The position numbers and the translations under genes were made by a program. A stretch of DNA of 6,041 nt from assembly GCA_028709405.1 (NCBI GenBank), contig JAQVXB010000031.1, positions 1 through 6,041 of the forward strand, in the 5' to 3' direction. Shown one piece after another: positions 4,452-6,041 of this stretch (the first letter of the stretch is position 1; each line of letters starts with the position of its first letter). The notes below the pieces were generated by a model. The model saw only the letters and a list, made by a program, of their open reading frames with translations, ran no database searches and was not told the origin of the DNA. The stretch comes from Candidatus Shapirobacteria bacterium. Lineage in GTDB: Bacteria > Patescibacteriota > Microgenomatia > UBA12405.

Positions 4452-6041
4452 ATGACCAAGGAAAAATTGAAAATAAAAGGAATGCATTGTGCCAGTTGTG
4501 CCAATATCATTGAAAATAAACTTAAAAAAATTGAAGGGGTAAAAAGTATTAAAGTTAATTTTGCCACTGAATCTACTATTATTGATTACGATAAAAGTTT
4601 GATTGATATCCAAAAATTAAATCAAATAATTACCCCATTGAGTTATAGTTTTGAGATTTTAGAAGATGATAGTAATCATCAAAAAAATGATGAACAAATA
4701 AATAAAATTCAATTTATTTTGCCAATTTCGTTGTTTGTATTTTTGGTTATGATTTGGGATATTGCAGCAAAATCTTTTTCTTTTATTCCAAATCTTCCAA
4801 TACCAATGGATTTTTTAAATATAATTTTGTTAATTTTGGCGACGATAACTATTTTTTGGATTGGTAAACAATTTTTACAAGGTATTTTTAGATTCTTTAA
4901 ATTTGGAGTGGCGAATATGGATACATTGATAGGAGTGGGAACTTTAACCGCCTATCTTTATAGTTCAATAATTGTTCTTTTTCCTCAAGTTAAAAATTAT
5001 TTTAATTTATCTCCAGAAACTTATTTTGATGTGACAATTGTGGTAATTGGTTTTGTGACTTTGGGAAAATATTTAGAAAATAATTCCAAAGAAAAAACTG
5101 GTGAAACAATTAAAAAATTGCTTGGATTACAGGCAAAAACAGCTTTGATTTGGATAAATGGAAAAGAGATAGAAATGCCAATTAGTGAAGTAAAAATTGG
5201 CGATATTTTGATTATTAAACCAGGGGCAAAAATTCCAGTGGATGGAATAATTACGGAAGGTAGTAGTTCGATTGATGAGTCGATGATTAGCGGTGAGCCG
5301 ATTCCAGTAGATAAAAAAACTGGCGATCAAGTAATTGGAGCGACAATTAACAAACAAGGAAGTTTTAGATTTAGAGCCACCAAAATTGGCGAAGAAACAG
5401 TGTTGGCTCAGATTATTAAAATTGTGGAAGAAGCACAAGGAAGTAAAGCTCCGATTCAAAATTTAGCCGATAAAATTTCAGGGGTGTTTGTGCCGATAGT
5501 ATTAGTAATTAGTATTTTAGCTTTTAGCTCTTGGTTAATTTTAGGACAAGATTTATCAATGGCGATTTTATCAATGGTGGGTGTTTTGGTAATCGCCTGC
5601 CCTTGCGCTTTAGGTTTGGCCACACCAACGGCAATAATTGTTGGGGTTGGTCGAGGAGCCGAAAATGGAATTTTAATTAAAAATGCTGAGGCTTTGGAAA
5701 GGCTTAGTAAAATTGATGCGATAGTTTTTGATAAAACCGGAACTGTTACTAAGGGTGAAGTTAAGGTGAGTGATTTGGTAATAATTGATAAAAAATATGA
5801 TGAAGAAAAAATTTTAAAATTGACTGCCAGTGTGGAAAATTTATCAGAACATCCGTTGGCAAAAGCGATTGTAACAGAAGCAAAGAATAGAAATATAAAA
5901 TTGGAAAAATGTGTTGATTTTAAAAATATTGAAGGAGTGGGAGTGGTGGGAAAAATTGATAATCAAAAAATTGAAATTCAAAAAAATCAGGACCAAAAAA
6001 ATGAATTAGTTAATCAAGGGAAAACAGTGGTTGAGGTTAAA
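4452..6041 (+). CDS. copA: CopA-type Cu(I)-exporting P1B ATPase, 3' truncated by window
   Basis: The first 530 residues of an ATPase that should run to about 750; the frame is open to the last base. Order: HMA domain (1-70) with GMHCASC (C13, C16); an acidic linker; membrane helices at about 88-105, 121-138, 157-178 and 191-208, with the family's NMDTLIGVGT stretch (155-164); the actuator domain with SGEP (280-283, the TGE loop as SGE); two further helices around the CPC metal site (383-385, ACPCALGLATPT); DKTGT with the phosphorylated D427; and the SEHPL motif (465-469) of the nucleotide domain. CPC plus HP is the P1B-1 (Cu+/Ag+) signature, so the expected reaction is ATP-driven Cu(I) export. 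It has one HMA domain, the minimal bacterial form. The ATG follows the DUF305 stop by 1 nt with no Shine-Dalgarno, so coupling is likely. The remaining ATP-binding region and last two helices lie beyond the window. Confidence 0.96.
   Translation, partial: MTKEKLKIKGMHCASCANIIENKLKKIEGVKSIKVNFATESTIIDYDKSLIDIQKLNQIITPLSYSFEILEDDSNHQKNDEQINKIQFILPISLFVFLVMIWDIAAKSFSFIPNLPIPMDFLNIILLILATITIFWIGKQFLQGIFRFFKFGVANMDTLIGVGTLTAYLYSSIIVLFPQVKNYFNLSPETYFDVTIVVIGFVTLGKYLENNSKEKTGETIKKLLGLQAKTALIWINGKEIEMPISEVKIGDILIIKPGAKIPVDGIITEGSSSIDESMISGEPIPVDKKTGDQVIGATINKQGSFRFRATKIGEETVLAQIIKIVEEAQGSKAPIQNLADKISGVFVPIVLVISILAFSSWLILGQDLSMAILSMVGVLVIACPCALGLATPTAIIVGVGRGAENGILIKNAEALERLSKIDAIVFDKTGTVTKGEVKVSDLVIIDKKYDEEKILKLTASVENLSEHPLAKAIVTEAKNRNIKLEKCVDFKNIEGVGVVGKIDNQKIEIQKNQDQKNELVNQGKTVVEVK

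Noticed and set aside
5289..5297. Actuator TGE motif changed to SGE in CopA
   Set aside because: Ser for Thr at this position is a common, conservative variant in P1B ATPases and does not suggest loss of function.
5127..5459. Minus-strand open frame of 110 codons
   Set aside because: It is antisense to the copA actuator domain; composition is rich in Asn, Phe and Ser with no recognisable motif.

Overview
The window is AT-rich and densely packed, with 1-nt gaps, short overlaps between genes and almost no Shine-Dalgarno sequences. TAA, TAG and one TGA all act as stops. Small proteins, this packing and an HMA/TauE-SafE/cupredoxin fusion in a copper operon suggest a small-genome bacterium, most likely a member of the Patescibacteria (CPR). 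That placement is an inference; no marker gene in the window proves it.

Left region (1-1309). The tail of a cut-off protein (1-198), whose last residues look like the C-terminal beta-barrel of U32-type peptidases, overlaps a 166-residue conserved protein of unknown function (179-679). Facing it on the minus strand is a two-gene cassette: a small XRE-type regulator (1121-1309) followed by a four-helix membrane protein (683-1078). Its promoter (TTGACA, 17 nt, TAACAT) is overlapped by a perfect 7+5+7 palindrome, a good candidate self-regulatory operator.

Middle region (1388-2258). A 98-residue, two-helix membrane protein on the plus strand runs 65 bases into the 3' end of a minus-strand gene. 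That gene encodes a 212-residue iron-sulfur protein with two CDGSH domains around a divergent 4Fe-4S ferredoxin-like domain. It is read away from the copper operon, from a 60-bp shared intergenic region.

Right region (2280-6041) is a copper-handling operon on the plus strand: csoR (Cu(I)-sensing repressor), a 439-residue HMA + TauE/SafE (DsbD_2-like) membrane + cupredoxin fusion, a membrane-anchored protein with two DUF305 repeats, and the first 530 residues of a CopA-type Cu(I) P-type ATPase that runs off the window. Gaps are 1 nt, a 14-nt overlap, and 1 nt. A 25-bp pseudo-palindrome of the CsoR type (ATACCT...AGGTAT) covers the putative -10 and touches the csoR start codon, so the operon is probably autorepressed and induced by Cu(I). 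The likely logic is sensing by CsoR, capture by HMA domains, ATP-driven export by CopA, and handling outside or across the membrane by the cupredoxin fusion and the DUF305 protein.

The most unusual DNA lies inside the fusion gene. Both inter-domain linkers carry GC-rich palindromic sequence with an identical 13-nt core read in the same frame (Leu-Asp-Arg-Ala). The second linker also holds a four-tract G-quadruplex motif on the minus strand. This looks like an in-frame inserted repeat element. No tRNA, rRNA, CRISPR array or transposase gene was seen, and no stretch over 300 bases lacks a gene.
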